DNA of 47,089 bases from Roseateles sp. (GTDB lineage Bacteria; Pseudomonadota; Gammaproteobacteria; Burkholderiales; Burkholderiaceae_C). Positions 7,085 to 15,177 of the stretch are shown here, piece after piece (the stretch's first letter is position 1; every line of letters begins with the position of its first letter). Position numbers and translations under genes: made by a program. The notes below the pieces were generated by a model. That model was not told the DNA's origin and searched no databases. It was given only the letters and a program-made list of their open reading frames with translations. The stretch lies in NCBI GenBank assembly GCA_019234295.1, contig JAFALK010000050.1, positions 1 through 47,089 of the forward strand. The letters are read 5' to 3'.

Positions 7085-9316
7085 TCAGCGCCTCCGTGCA
7101 GAACGCACGCCGGTGATTTGCGAGAGCGTGCGAAGCGACTGCGCGAGCCGGCCGGAGTCGGGTACTTCCACGGTCAGCGTGATGCGGCCGGTGTCGGTCT
7201 TGCTGGAGCGCGCGGACTGCGTGTTCACAGCGGCGACGTTGAGTTTGTCCTTGGCGAAGACTTCCAGCACGTCGCGCAGCAGGCCCTGGCGTTCGGCGGC
7301 TTCCACGATCACGTCGACCGGATAGACCGGCGCAGTCTTAGCGTCACTGCCCGCCCCACCCCAGGCCACGGCGATCACGCGCTCGGGGGTACTGGCCACC
7401 ATCTGACGGAAGTTGCTGCAGTCCTTGCGGTGGATGGCCACGCCCTTGCCGCGCGTGACATAACCGCCGATGTCATCGGGAGGTGCCGGGCGGCAGCAGC
7501 GCGCGAGGCTGGTCAGCAGCGAATCGACGCCGACCACCAGCACACCGCCCTTGGCCGCACCCGCCGTCGGCTTGGACCGACGCTGGGCCAACATCTCGTC
7601 CTCGTCGGGTTCGGGCACTGGCGGACGCAGCAGTTGCTCGATATTGCGCAACGAGTACTCGTCCTTGCCGACAACCTCGAACAGCGCATCGGCATTGCGA
7701 AAGCCCAGCCGGCCGGCCAGGTCCTCGAGCTTGATTGCCGTCTTGCCCTCGCGCTGCAGCAGTTTCTCCACCAACTCGCGGCCCTTGGCAATCGTCTGCT
7801 GCAGGGCCAGCGCATTGAACCAGGCACGGACCTTGGCCCGCGAGCGCTGGCTCTTGATGAAACCGAGCTCGGGGTTCAGCCAGTCAAGCGAAGGGCCGCC
7901 TTCTTTGACTGCCGTGATGTCGCAGGTCTGGCCGGAGGAGAGCGCCGTGTTCAAGGGCACGATCTGGCCGTCGACCTTGGCGCCGCGGCAGCGATGGCCC
8001 AAATCGGTGTGCAGGGCGTAGGCGAAGTCCACGGGTGTCGCGCCTGCGCAGAGCTCAACGATGGCGGTTTGAGGCGTGAAGACGTAGATGCGGTCCTCGA
8101 ATAGGCCCTGCACGCCCTCGCCTTCGATGAAGTCGCGCTCCCAGGCGAGCAATTGCCGAAGGACGGCCTTGCGGGCCAGCGCGACCTGCTCGTCGAAATC
8201 GCCGCCCGCGCTCACGCCGGAATAGCCGCGCGCCCCGGCCTCCTTGTAGGCCCAGTGAGCGGCCACGCCATGCTCGGCGTGCTCGTGCATGGCGCGGGTC
8301 CGGATCTGCACTTCCATGGCGCGGCCGTCTGCGCCCAGGACTACAGTGTGGAGGGACTGGTAGCCATTGGGCTTGGGCCGCGCAATGTAGTCGTCGTACT
8401 CGCCGGCCACTGGCGTATAGAGCTCGTGAAGGCGCGCGAGCACGGCGTAGCAGTCGGCCACGTCGGCGACGATCACGCGTAGCGCACGCAGGTCGAACAC
8501 GCGCTCCAGCGAGAGATTCTTTCCCTGCATCTTCTTGTGGATGCTGTAGAGGTGCTTGGGCCGGCCCTGTACGGTGGCATTGATGCCCTGCGCGGCCAGG
8601 TCGGCCTGTAGCACCGCACGCGCTGCCTCCACGCCCTGCTCGCGCTCCAGGCGCTTTTCATCGAGCGCCTTGGCGATCTCCTTGTAGCGATCGGGTTGGA
8701 GGAAGCGAAAGGAGAGATCCTCGATCTCCCACTTCATCTGCCAGATGCCCAGCCGGTTGGCCAGGGGCGCGAAGACTTGCTGGCTCTCGGAGGCCAACGC
8801 GGGCGGGCAAGGAACCTTGGTGGCCGCGAACCAGCGCAAGGTCTGCAGGCGCGAGGCCAGCCGCAGAAGGACCACTCGCAGGTCGCGCGAGAAGGCCAGC
8901 AGCATCTTGCGCACGCGCTCGGTCTGCTCGGCACGCTGCTCGCTGCCGAAGCCGGCCTGCGCGGCGCGGGCGGCGCGCTGGATCTGCACCAGCTTGCGCG
9001 TGTGCATGACGAGGCTCGCGTAGGAGGCGCCGAAGGCCTTGGCGACCGTCTCCTCGGGCTTGTTCAGGTAATCGCCGGCGTAGACGAGATAGGCCGCAGC
9101 CTGCATGGCGGGCGCCGCGCCGATGCCGGCGAGGATGGCGGCCACGCCGTCAGCATGGCCGAGCGCCTCTTCGCCGGTGTCGAGTTGCTGGGCCGAGAGC
9201 AAGGGTTCGGCGAAGGCGCGCGCGCGCAGCACGTGCGCGTTGTCGTCCTCGTGCTCGGCATCGACCAGGGCAACGATGGGCGCGGCGAATTCGGCGCCCT
9301 GCAAGGCCGTCTTCAT
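7085..9316 (-). CDS. relA: (p)ppGpp synthetase RelA
   Basis: RelA makes the alarmone (p)ppGpp from ATP and GDP/GTP on stalled ribosomes. The 743-residue protein has a degenerate HD region: where SpoT-type enzymes carry HDxxED, this one reads LVYAGDYL near residue 80, so hydrolase activity is not expected. The synthetase core is intact: GRPKHLYSIHKKM near 251-263, EYDDYIARPKPNGYQSLHT near 306-324 and MEVQIRT near 334. A TGS domain (about 408-468, VFTPQTAIVELCAGATPVDF) and a C-terminal ACT/RRM-type domain (about 663-743, DVIVEAAERQGLLRDV) complete the RelA layout. Its ATG overlaps the stop of the upstream hydrolase gene by 4 bases, so the two are probably cotranscribed. It ends 62 bases before tRNA-Val. 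Confidence 0.95.
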   Translation of the reverse strand: MKTALQGAEFAAPIVALVDAEHEDDNAHVLRARAFAEPLLSAQQLDTGEEALGHADGVAAILAGIGAAPAMQAAAYLVYAGDYLNKPEETVAKAFGASYASLVMHTRKLVQIQRAARAAQAGFGSEQRAEQTERVRKMLLAFSRDLRVVLLRLASRLQTLRWFAATKVPCPPALASESQQVFAPLANRLGIWQMKWEIEDLSFRFLQPDRYKEIAKALDEKRLEREQGVEAARAVLQADLAAQGINATVQGRPKHLYSIHKKMQGKNLSLERVFDLRALRVIVADVADCYAVLARLHELYTPVAGEYDDYIARPKPNGYQSLHTVVLGADGRAMEVQIRTRAMHEHAEHGVAAHWAYKEAGARGYSGVSAGGDFDEQVALARKAVLRQLLAWERDFIEGEGVQGLFEDRIYVFTPQTAIVELCAGATPVDFAYALHTDLGHRCRGAKVDGQIVPLNTALSSGQTCDITAVKEGGPSLDWLNPELGFIKSQRSRAKVRAWFNALALQQTIAKGRELVEKLLQREGKTAIKLEDLAGRLGFRNADALFEVVGKDEYSLRNIEQLLRPPVPEPDEDEMLAQRRSKPTAGAAKGGVLVVGVDSLLTSLARCCRPAPPDDIGGYVTRGKGVAIHRKDCSNFRQMVASTPERVIAVAWGGAGSDAKTAPVYPVDVIVEAAERQGLLRDVLEVFAKDKLNVAAVNTQSARSSKTDTGRITLTVEVPDSGRLAQSLRTLSQITGVRSARRR

Positions 9317-10179
9317 GACCCGAGCAAGAACTCCCGCACGACAGCGATCTGGTCAAGCTGGATCAGCATCGGCGCGTGGCCGACGCCTTCGAACACCTCC
9401 AGCCGCGCGCGCGGGCCGCGTTCGGTCATGGCCAGCGCCGTCGTGGCCGACAACAGATCACTCTGCGCCCCTCGCAGCAGCAGCGTAGGGCAGCTGATCG
9501 CATCGTAGGCCGCCCAGAGCTGCTTCTCGCCGGCCGCCGCAAGCTCCGGCGTCACCGCCTTGAAGGGCGCGGCGATCATCGGGTCGTAATGCAGCATGAA
9601 TCCACCCTGGCCGTCGGGCCGGAACATCGGCGCACTAAGGGCCGACCACTGCTCGGGCGTGTGCGGGCCGAAGCCCTGCGAAATGAGGGCCAGATAGGCT
9701 TCGCCCTCCAGCACCGTGCCAAAGCGCATCGGCTGGCCCAGATAGCCACCGATGCGCCCAAGGGCCTCGAAGCTCAGGGCGGGCCCGATGTCGTTGAGCA
9801 CCAGCTTGCGCACCGGCCCTCCGGGCAGCGAGGCCAAGCCCATGCCGATCAGGCCTCCCATGGAGGTGCCCACCCAGTCCACCTGCTCCACGCCGAGCCG
9901 TGCGATCAGGCTGACCATGTCGGCAAGGTACTGCGGCACCTGATATCCGGCTGGGTTCTTCAGCCAGTCAGATTCACCACGACCGACCACGTCAGGGCAA
10001 ATGACGCGGTATTTCTTAGACAGGGATTCAGCCAACGCATCAAAATCCCGTCCCTGGCGCGACAGTCCGTGCACGCAGACGAGCACCGGCGCATCGGCGC
10101 CGGGGCCGGCCCATTCCCAATAAGCCATGCGGTGCAGGCCGCCGGGGCTCAGGCACTGGACTTTCTTCAGCGCGGGCAT
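9313..10179 (-). CDS. Alpha/beta-fold hydrolase
   Basis: The 288-residue product has the alpha/beta-hydrolase core: LVCVHGLSRQGRDFD (oxyanion HG), VDWVGTSMGGLIGMG with nucleophile Ser in GTSMGG, and GVGHAPML with the catalytic His near the C-terminus. An acidic residue in LRGAQSDLL completes the triad. No signal peptide is visible, so it is cytoplasmic. The substrate cannot be deduced. The start at 10179 (MPALKKVQ) is chosen because a longer frame to 10455 would run through the clpP-like gene. The gene lies 20 bases downstream of clpP and overlaps relA by 4 bases, forming a clpP-hydrolase-relA unit. Confidence 0.85.
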   Translation of the reverse strand: MPALKKVQCLSPGGLHRMAYWEWAGPGADAPVLVCVHGLSRQGRDFDALAESLSKKYRVICPDVVGRGESDWLKNPAGYQVPQYLADMVSLIARLGVEQVDWVGTSMGGLIGMGLASLPGGPVRKLVLNDIGPALSFEALGRIGGYLGQPMRFGTVLEGEAYLALISQGFGPHTPEQWSALSAPMFRPDGQGGFMLHYDPMIAAPFKAVTPELAAAGEKQLWAAYDAISCPTLLLRGAQSDLLSATTALAMTERGPRARLEVFEGVGHAPMLIQLDQIAVVREFLLGS

Positions 10180-10199
10180 GGCGGGGCTCCTGAGGTGCG

Positions 10200-10787
10200 T
10201 CAGCCGAGTTCGGATTGAGTCTGGATCACGCGCGACACAATGCCGTAAGCGATGGCCTCCTCGGCGCTCATCCAGTAGTCGCGTTCCATGTCGTTGACCA
10301 CGGTGTCCAGCGGCTTGCCGGTCTGGGTGGCGATGACTTGAGCGATGCGCTCGCGGGTCTTGAGGATCTCTCGCGCCTGGATGGCGATGTCGCTGGCCTG
10401 CCCACCGGCGCCGCCGGCCGGTTGGTGGATCATGAAGCGGGTGTTGGGCAGGCAAACCCGACGCTCCCTCGGCGGCGCGAGGTAGATGTGTGCACCGGCG
10501 CTGGCCACCCAGCCCGTCCCCACTGTCGTGACCGGCGCCTTGATGAAGCGGATCATGTCGTGGATGGCGTCGCCCGACTCGACGTGGCCACCCGGTGAGG
10601 AGATCAGCAGCGTGATCGGTGCGTCGGAATCGGCGGCCAGCGCGAGCAGACGACGGCAGGTGGCATGAGCCATCTTGTCGTCGATCTCGCCGAACACCAT
10701 TACATAGCGGGATTTGAAGGCCAGCTGCTCTTCCAGCGCGCCCGGGCGTTGCGTCTTGTCGTCTTTCTGTTCTTCGCTCATGTTCAA
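10200..10787 (-). CDS. ClpP-family serine protease (second ClpP)
   Basis: The 195-residue product aligns with ClpP, the peptidase ring of Clp proteases. The catalytic triad is visible as Ser96 (WVASAGAH), His121 (FMIHQP) and Asp170 (MERDYWMSAEEA). The handle region (GGQASDIAIQAREILKTRERI) is typical. It differs from canonical housekeeping ClpP in the active-site segment (ASAGAHIYL in place of AASMGAFLL) and in its charged N-terminus, and there is no clpX or tig beside it. It is therefore probably a paralogue with a special partner or substrate. It is divergent from ompR. An internal start at 10781 (MSEEQ) is possible. Confidence 0.85.
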   Translation of the reverse strand: MNMSEEQKDDKTQRPGALEEQLAFKSRYVMVFGEIDDKMAHATCRRLLALAADSDAPITLLISSPGGHVESGDAIHDMIRFIKAPVTTVGTGWVASAGAHIYLAPPRERRVCLPNTRFMIHQPAGGAGGQASDIAIQAREILKTRERIAQVIATQTGKPLDTVVNDMERDYWMSAEEAIAYGIVSRVIQTQSELG

Positions 10788-10905
10788 TCCTTCACGGTCA
10801 GAGAGGCATTGTTAACTACCTCATTGGTAGCAAAGCGTAACGGCATCTTGCGGCGGCGGATTTACTCGCCAAAATTCGCCTGTTACAAATTGGGGATTCA
10901 ACGCC

Positions 10906-11646
10906 ATGGACCCGCAAACCAACGCCAAGCCCAACAAGATCCTGATCGTCGACGACGATGCGCGGATCCGAGATCTTTTGCGCCGCTACCTTACGCAAGA
11001 AGGATTCGACGTACTGTTGGCCGAAGACGGCAAGGCCCTGAACAAGCAGCTGATGCGTGAGGCGGTGGACCTGATTGTGCTGGACCTGATGCTGCCCGGT
11101 GAGGACGGCCTGACCATCTGCAGGCGCCTGCGCGCCGGCAATGACAACACGCCCATCATCATGCTGACCGCCAAGGTCGAGGACGTGGACCGCATCGTCG
11201 GCCTCGAGGTCGGCGCTGACGACTACCTGAGCAAGCCCTTCAACCCGCGCGAATTGCTGGCCCGCATCAACGCCGTGCTGCGCCGCCGCCCGGTCATGGA
11301 AGCGCCCGGTGCGCCGAGCAAGGAGCCGATGACGGTGAGCTTCGGCCCCTTCGTCTTTGACCTGGCCCAGCGCCGTCTGGCCAAGAACGGTGAGATGCTG
11401 CCGCTGACCACGGGTGAGTTCTCGATGCTCAAGGCCCTGGTGCGCCATCCCCGCCAGCCGCTCTCGCGCGATAAGCTGGCCCAGCTGGCCCGCGGCCGCG
11501 AGTTCGAGCCCTTCGACCGCAGCCTCGATGTTCAAGTCTCGCGCTTGCGCAAGCTGCTGGAGTCCGACCCGGCCCAACCGCGCTACATCCAGACCGTCTG
11601 GGGTGTCGGTTATGTCTTCGTGCCTGATGAAGTGCCGGTCAGCTAA
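10906..11646 (+). CDS. ompR: Two-component response regulator OmpR
   Basis: The protein has 246 residues. The receiver domain spans about residues 11-125, with acidic pocket VDDD, phospho-acceptor Asp60 in LIVLDLMLPG, Thr in MLTAK and Lys in YLSKPF. A winged-helix DNA-binding domain follows (about 145-240, ending VWGVGYVFVPDE). It would control porin and osmotic-response genes when phosphorylated by EnvZ. The gene is followed without a gap by the kinase gene (TAA then GTG), so they form one operon. It is divergent from the clpP-like gene across 118 bases. Confidence 0.93.
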   Translation: MDPQTNAKPNKILIVDDDARIRDLLRRYLTQEGFDVLLAEDGKALNKQLMREAVDLIVLDLMLPGEDGLTICRRLRAGNDNTPIIMLTAKVEDVDRIVGLEVGADDYLSKPFNPRELLARINAVLRRRPVMEAPGAPSKEPMTVSFGPFVFDLAQRRLAKNGEMLPLTTGEFSMLKALVRHPRQPLSRDKLAQLARGREFEPFDRSLDVQVSRLRKLLESDPAQPRYIQTVWGVGYVFVPDEVPVS

Positions 11647-12969
11647 GTGCCCAAGCCGCACTTAGCACTCAACCTTTTCTGGCGCACCTTCGCCCTCCTG
11701 GCGATCCTCGTCGCCGGAGTGGTGGTGGCCTGGCAGCAGACCTTCAAGGCACTCGACGCTGAGCCGCGCGCGCTGGTGGCCGCCCAGCAGCTGGCTGGCC
11801 TGGTGACGCTGTCGCGGGCCGCGCTGGCCAATACGGACGTGATCAACCGCGTGGCCGTGATCGGCTCGATGGCCAAGCAGGAGTCGGTGCAGGTGCGCGT
11901 GGCCAAGCAGCAGGACCGCTCGCTGCCCTACGACGCCACACCTTTCGCCAAGCACTTGGCGGACCAGGTGCGCAGCAAGATCGGCCCCGGCACCATCGTC
12001 GCCCGCAGCGTCAACCAGGAGGAGGGCTTATGGGTACGCTTCTCGGTCGATCAGGACAGCTATTGGCTGCGCGTCAGCGACGTGCCGGTGTCCACGAGCG
12101 TGTCCAGCGACTGGTGGTGGGTGGTGTTCGCGCTGCTGGCCACGACCATCGGCGCGGCGCTGATCGCGCGCCTGATCAACCAGCCGCTGCGCGAACTGGC
12201 CGAGGCGGCCGGCCGAATCCGCGAAGGCGAGTACGACTCGCGCCTCGACGAAAACACGCGGACCAGCGAGATCCGCGAGGTCAACATGGGTTTCAACCGC
12301 ATGGCGCGCGAGCTGGCCAAGATGGAAGAGGACCGCACTGTCATGCTGGCCGGCATCTCGCACGACCTGCGCACGCCGCTGGCGCGCCTGAGGCTGGAGA
12401 CCGAGATGAGCGTCTCGGACGAGCAGGCCAAGACCTTCATGGCGCAGGACATCGACCAGCTCGATGCCATCATCAACAAGTTCATGGACTACGCGCGGCC
12501 CAGCGAGTTGGAGCTGAGCCCGGTGCTGCTGGCCGAGATCGTCGACCGAGAGGCAGCGGCCTTCCGCGACACGGAGCAGATCCGCATCAGTGTCGACGTG
12601 CGGCACGACATCAAAGTCTGGTCCGACGAGACTGAGTTGGCTCGCGTGCTGCTCAATCTCTTCGAGAACGCGCGCCGCTATGGCCACGAGCCCGACGAGC
12701 CAGCCGAGGTGGACGTGAAGTGCAGCGTCAGCGGACCCTGGGTTCTGCTGCACGTGCGCGACCACGGCCCCGGCGTGCCTCCCGACAAGCTGGCGCATCT
12801 CACCACGCCCTTCTATCGCGGCGACAAAGCTCGCACGGCCGCCACCGGCGCCGGCCTTGGCCTGGCCATCGTCGAAAAATCGGTCCAGCGCCTCGGCGGA
12901 CAGCTCCAGATCGGCAACGCGGGCGAGGGAGGATTCCTCGCCGTGATACGGTTGCAGAAAGCCACCTGA
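11647..12969 (+). CDS. envZ: Sensor histidine kinase EnvZ
   Basis: The 440-residue membrane kinase starts at the GTG immediately after the ompR stop. A first membrane helix lies at about residues 12-30 and a second at about 155-175, enclosing a periplasmic sensor domain. HAMP follows (about 176-228), then the dimerisation/phospho-acceptor helix ISHDLRTPLARLR with His239, and an HATPase domain with N box (LLNLFENARRYG), G1 (VRDHGPGVP), F box (TPFYRGDKAR) and G2 (GAGLGLAIV). It phosphorylates and dephosphorylates OmpR in response to osmotic or membrane signals. All catalytic motifs are intact. Confidence 0.92.
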   Translation: MPKPHLALNLFWRTFALLAILVAGVVVAWQQTFKALDAEPRALVAAQQLAGLVTLSRAALANTDVINRVAVIGSMAKQESVQVRVAKQQDRSLPYDATPFAKHLADQVRSKIGPGTIVARSVNQEEGLWVRFSVDQDSYWLRVSDVPVSTSVSSDWWWVVFALLATTIGAALIARLINQPLRELAEAAGRIREGEYDSRLDENTRTSEIREVNMGFNRMARELAKMEEDRTVMLAGISHDLRTPLARLRLETEMSVSDEQAKTFMAQDIDQLDAIINKFMDYARPSELELSPVLLAEIVDREAAAFRDTEQIRISVDVRHDIKVWSDETELARVLLNLFENARRYGHEPDEPAEVDVKCSVSGPWVLLHVRDHGPGVPPDKLAHLTTPFYRGDKARTAATGAGLGLAIVEKSVQRLGGQLQIGNAGEGGFLAVIRLQKAT

Positions 12970-12977
12970 ACCGACCC

Positions 12978-13346
12978 ATGCCCCATCGCAGCCCCCTCGA
13001 CACCGTCCAAGCCCAGCTCGACGCCTACAACGCCAAGAATCTCGAGGCCCTGCTCGACACCTACGCTCCTGATGCGGAGCAATACACCGTCAGCGGTGAA
13101 TTGCTGGCCAAAGGTCGCGAGCAGTTGAAGACGCGCTTCCAGATGCGATTCGAGGAGCCCGATCTGCATGCGCAGCTGGTGTCGCGCACGGTGGTGGGCA
13201 GCTTCGTCGTCGATGCCGAGCTCATCACGCGCAACTTCCCCGAAGGGCTGGGCGTGATCGAACTGCTGTGCGTCTACGAGGTGAAGGACGGCAGGATCTA
13301 CCGCGCGCAATTCGGCAACGGCACCCAGCGCCTGATCAGCCGCTGA
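12978..13346 (+). CDS. NTF2-like (SnoaL-type) small protein
   Basis: The 122-residue product has the cone-shaped NTF2-like fold signature: an N-terminal helix ([20 protein letters not shown]) followed by strands ending in [19 protein letters not shown]. Such proteins range from steroid isomerase-like enzymes to binding proteins; nothing here fixes the substrate. The ATG lies 8 bases after the envZ stop, so it is probably transcribed with ompR-envZ. Its 3' end overlaps the convergent ispF by 11 bases. Confidence 0.75.
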   Translation: MPHRSPLDTVQAQLDAYNAKNLEALLDTYAPDAEQYTVSGELLAKGREQLKTRFQMRFEEPDLHAQLVSRTVVGSFVVDAELITRNFPEGLGVIELLCVYEVKDGRIYRAQFGNGTQRLISR

Positions 13347-13815
13347 CGAGCAGGCATACGGCCCGCGCCTCGATCGCCCTTCCCTCGCCCACCGGTCCCA
13401 TCTTCTCGGCCGTCTTGGCCTTGACGTTGATCTGGCCGACATCCACACCCAGCACGGAAGCCAGCCGGGTGCGCATCGCAACGATGTGCGGCGCCATCTT
13501 GGGCGCCTGGGCGATGAGGGTCGAGTCGATGTTGACGATCTTCCAGCCCGCCTCGCGCACCTTGGCGTAGGCCGCGGCGAGCAGGACCATGGAGTCCGCG
13601 CCCTTGAACTCGGCCGCCGTGTCGGGGAAGAGCTTGCCGATGTCGCCGAGCGCCGCTGCACCCAGCAAGGCGTCGGTGATCGCATGGGCCAGGGCGTCGG
13701 CGTCCGAATGGCCAAGCAGCCCGTGCGTGTGCGGAATCGTGATGCCGCCGAGGATCAGCGTACGGCCGGTAACGAGCTGGTGGGTATCCCAGCCTTCCCC
13801 AATGCGCAGGTTCAT
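13336..13815 (-). CDS. ispF: 2-C-methyl-D-erythritol 2,4-cyclodiphosphate synthase IspF
   Basis: IspF closes the cyclic diphosphate in the MEP pathway to isoprenoids. The 159-residue product carries the metal-binding motif GEGWDTHQL (Asp and His), the conserved [20 protein letters not shown] and [11 protein letters not shown] motifs, and the substrate loop [12 protein letters not shown]. Length is typical. The ATG at 13815 overlaps the ispD stop by 4 bases, so the two MEP-pathway genes are coupled; a longer frame into ispD is not real. Confidence 0.95.
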   Translation of the reverse strand: MNLRIGEGWDTHQLVTGRTLILGGITIPHTHGLLGHSDADALAHAITDALLGAAALGDIGKLFPDTAAEFKGADSMVLLAAAYAKVREAGWKIVNIDSTLIAQAPKMAPHIVAMRTRLASVLGVDVGQINVKAKTAEKMGPVGEGRAIEARAVCLLVSG

Positions 13816-14513
13816 CGTGTGTTCAGCAGGCGTTCGGCCAGCGCGAAGTCCGCCGGCCAGGTGACCTTGAAATTCTCCATCGGCGCCTCGACCAGCAAAG
13901 GCGAGTGGCCGAGGGCCTCGACGGCGCTGGCTTCGTCCGTGGCCGCGGCGCCGATGGCAGCGAGCGCGGGCTTGAGCAGGCCGAGGCGGAACATCTGCGG
14001 AGTCTGTGCCGCCCACTTGCCGGCGCGGTCCACGGTCGCGGCCACGCGGCCATCGTGACTTTGCTTGAGTGTGTCCGGGAGGGGAAAGGCCAGCAAGCCG
14101 CCGACCTCATCGCCGTCGCAAGCCTCGATCAGGCGCGCGATCCATTCAGGCCGCACCAGGCAGCGCGCCGCGTCGTGCACGAGCACCCAGTCATGCGGCT
14201 GTGCGCCACGGGCTGTCAGCTCACCCAGCCCGTTAGCTACCGTCTCGGCCCGGCTCGCCCCGCCGCATCTCGCCACCCAACCCGCGAAGCCTGGCACGGC
14301 AGCCTCGAACTGATCGTCTTGCGGCGAGAGCACCACCAGCGTCGCCTCGATGCGTCGCACGCCAGCCAGGGCGGCCAGGGTGTGGGCCACCATGGCCCGG
14401 CCGGCGATCGGCACATATTGCTTGGGACCGGCGGCGCCCGAACGCGCGCCTATGCCCGCAGCCGGCACGAGCGCGAAGCAGCGCGGCGCCTGGCCGATGG
14501 TGTAGGAATTCAT
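13812..14513 (-). CDS. ispD: 2-C-methyl-D-erythritol 4-phosphate cytidylyltransferase IspD
   Basis: IspD transfers CMP from CTP to MEP. The 233-residue product shows the nucleotide-binding signature ([20 protein letters not shown]), the [11 protein letters not shown] motif with the catalytic Asp region, LPDTLKQ, and [10 protein letters not shown]. Length is typical. It forms an operon with ispF. Its 5' end faces the toxin-antitoxin promoter on the other strand. Confidence 0.95.
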   Translation of the reverse strand: MNSYTIGQAPRCFALVPAAGIGARSGAAGPKQYVPIAGRAMVAHTLAALAGVRRIEATLVVLSPQDDQFEAAVPGFAGWVARCGGASRAETVANGLGELTARGAQPHDWVLVHDAARCLVRPEWIARLIEACDGDEVGGLLAFPLPDTLKQSHDGRVAATVDRAGKWAAQTPQMFRLGLLKPALAAIGAAATDEASAVEALGHSPLLVEAPMENFKVTWPADFALAERLLNTR

Positions 14514-14556
14514 GGGGGGATTCTAGGAAGGTACAATGCAGCGCAAATGCAATGCA
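14509..14556 (+). promoter_or_regulatory. Promoter and repeated AATGCA operator of the toxin-antitoxin genes
   Basis: A -10 box TACAAT (14532-14537) follows a weak -35 TTCATG (14509-14514) at 17 bases, overlapping the start of ispD. Three copies of AATGCA (14535-14540, 14546-14551, 14551-14556) cover and follow the -10 box, placed where a ribbon-helix-helix antitoxin could autoregulate. The binding role is inferred. Confidence 0.35.
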
Positions 14557-14569
14557 TGGACATGCCGCC

Positions 14570-14863
14570 ATGAAAACCGCCACCCTGCCATCCATTCGTG
14601 TCGAACCCGAACTCCGCGATCAGCTGGAGGGCGCCCTGAGCGCGGGCGAAACAGTCTCGGCCTTCATCGAGACCTCGGTGCGTCAGGCGCTGCGCAAACG
14701 GCAGCTCGATGCGGAGTTCCTTGCGCGAGCCCAGGCCTCCGCAGAACGCGTCAAGGCCGGCCTGGAGCAGACCTACACGATTGAAGAGTCCATGGCCGAG
14801 TTGCGTGCCTTGACCGAGTCGGCAAGGGCGAGGCTTGAAAAGCGCAAGGTCCATGAGTCGTGA
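14570..14863 (+). CDS. Ribbon-helix-helix antitoxin (ParD/RelB type)
   Basis: The 97-residue product begins with a strand, SIRVEPELRDQLEGAL, followed by two helices (ETVSAFIETSVRQALRKRQ), the pattern of ribbon-helix-helix DNA-binding antitoxins. The C-terminal half is a long charged helix that would wrap the toxin. The ATG at 14570 is preferred over 14552 because it starts at the conserved strand. The toxin gene begins inside its stop (GTGA at 14860). It would repress its own promoter with the toxin as corepressor. Confidence 0.75.
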   Translation: MKTATLPSIRVEPELRDQLEGALSAGETVSAFIETSVRQALRKRQLDAEFLARAQASAERVKAGLEQTYTIEESMAELRALTESARARLEKRKVHES

Positions 14864-15177
14864 GCTGCCGAGTCGCTGTTTCGGCGCAAGCGCAAGAGGA
14901 TCTGCGGCGCCTGCACAAGTTTTTGCTTGAACGTGAACTGAACCGGGATGGGGGCGACCTCGACTACCCCGACGTTGCCGTCAATGCCATTGAGAGCGCC
15001 TTCGGCGTCTTGCAGCGCCATCCCTATACCTGCCGCAAGACGGACAACAATCCCTTTTGGCGGGATCTGGTCATTTCTTTTGGGCGCACCGGCTACGTCG
15101 CCCTGTTCGAGATTGCGTCCGATGACTTGATCATCGTTACCGCCATCCGCCACCAACGCGACGATGACTATCACTGA
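14860..15177 (+). CDS. RelE/ParE-family toxin
   Basis: The 105-residue product shows the ParE/RelE fold pattern: an N-terminal strand and helix (CRVAVSAQAQEDLRRLHKFL), a helix around IESAFGVLQRHPYTCRKT, and C-terminal strands (DLVISFGRTGYVALFEI, then DLIIVTAIRHQRDDDY). ParE toxins poison gyrase and RelE toxins cut mRNA at the ribosome; the sequence does not decide which. GTG start, coupled to the antitoxin. Its last 14 bases overlap the start of the RNA methyltransferase gene. Confidence 0.75.
   Translation: MSCRVAVSAQAQEDLRRLHKFLLERELNRDGGDLDYPDVAVNAIESAFGVLQRHPYTCRKTDNNPFWRDLVISFGRTGYVALFEIASDDLIIVTAIRHQRDDDYH

Noticed and set aside
10180..10455. N-terminal extension of the alpha/beta hydrolase
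   Set aside because: It would run through the clpP-like gene; conserved sequence starts at 10179.
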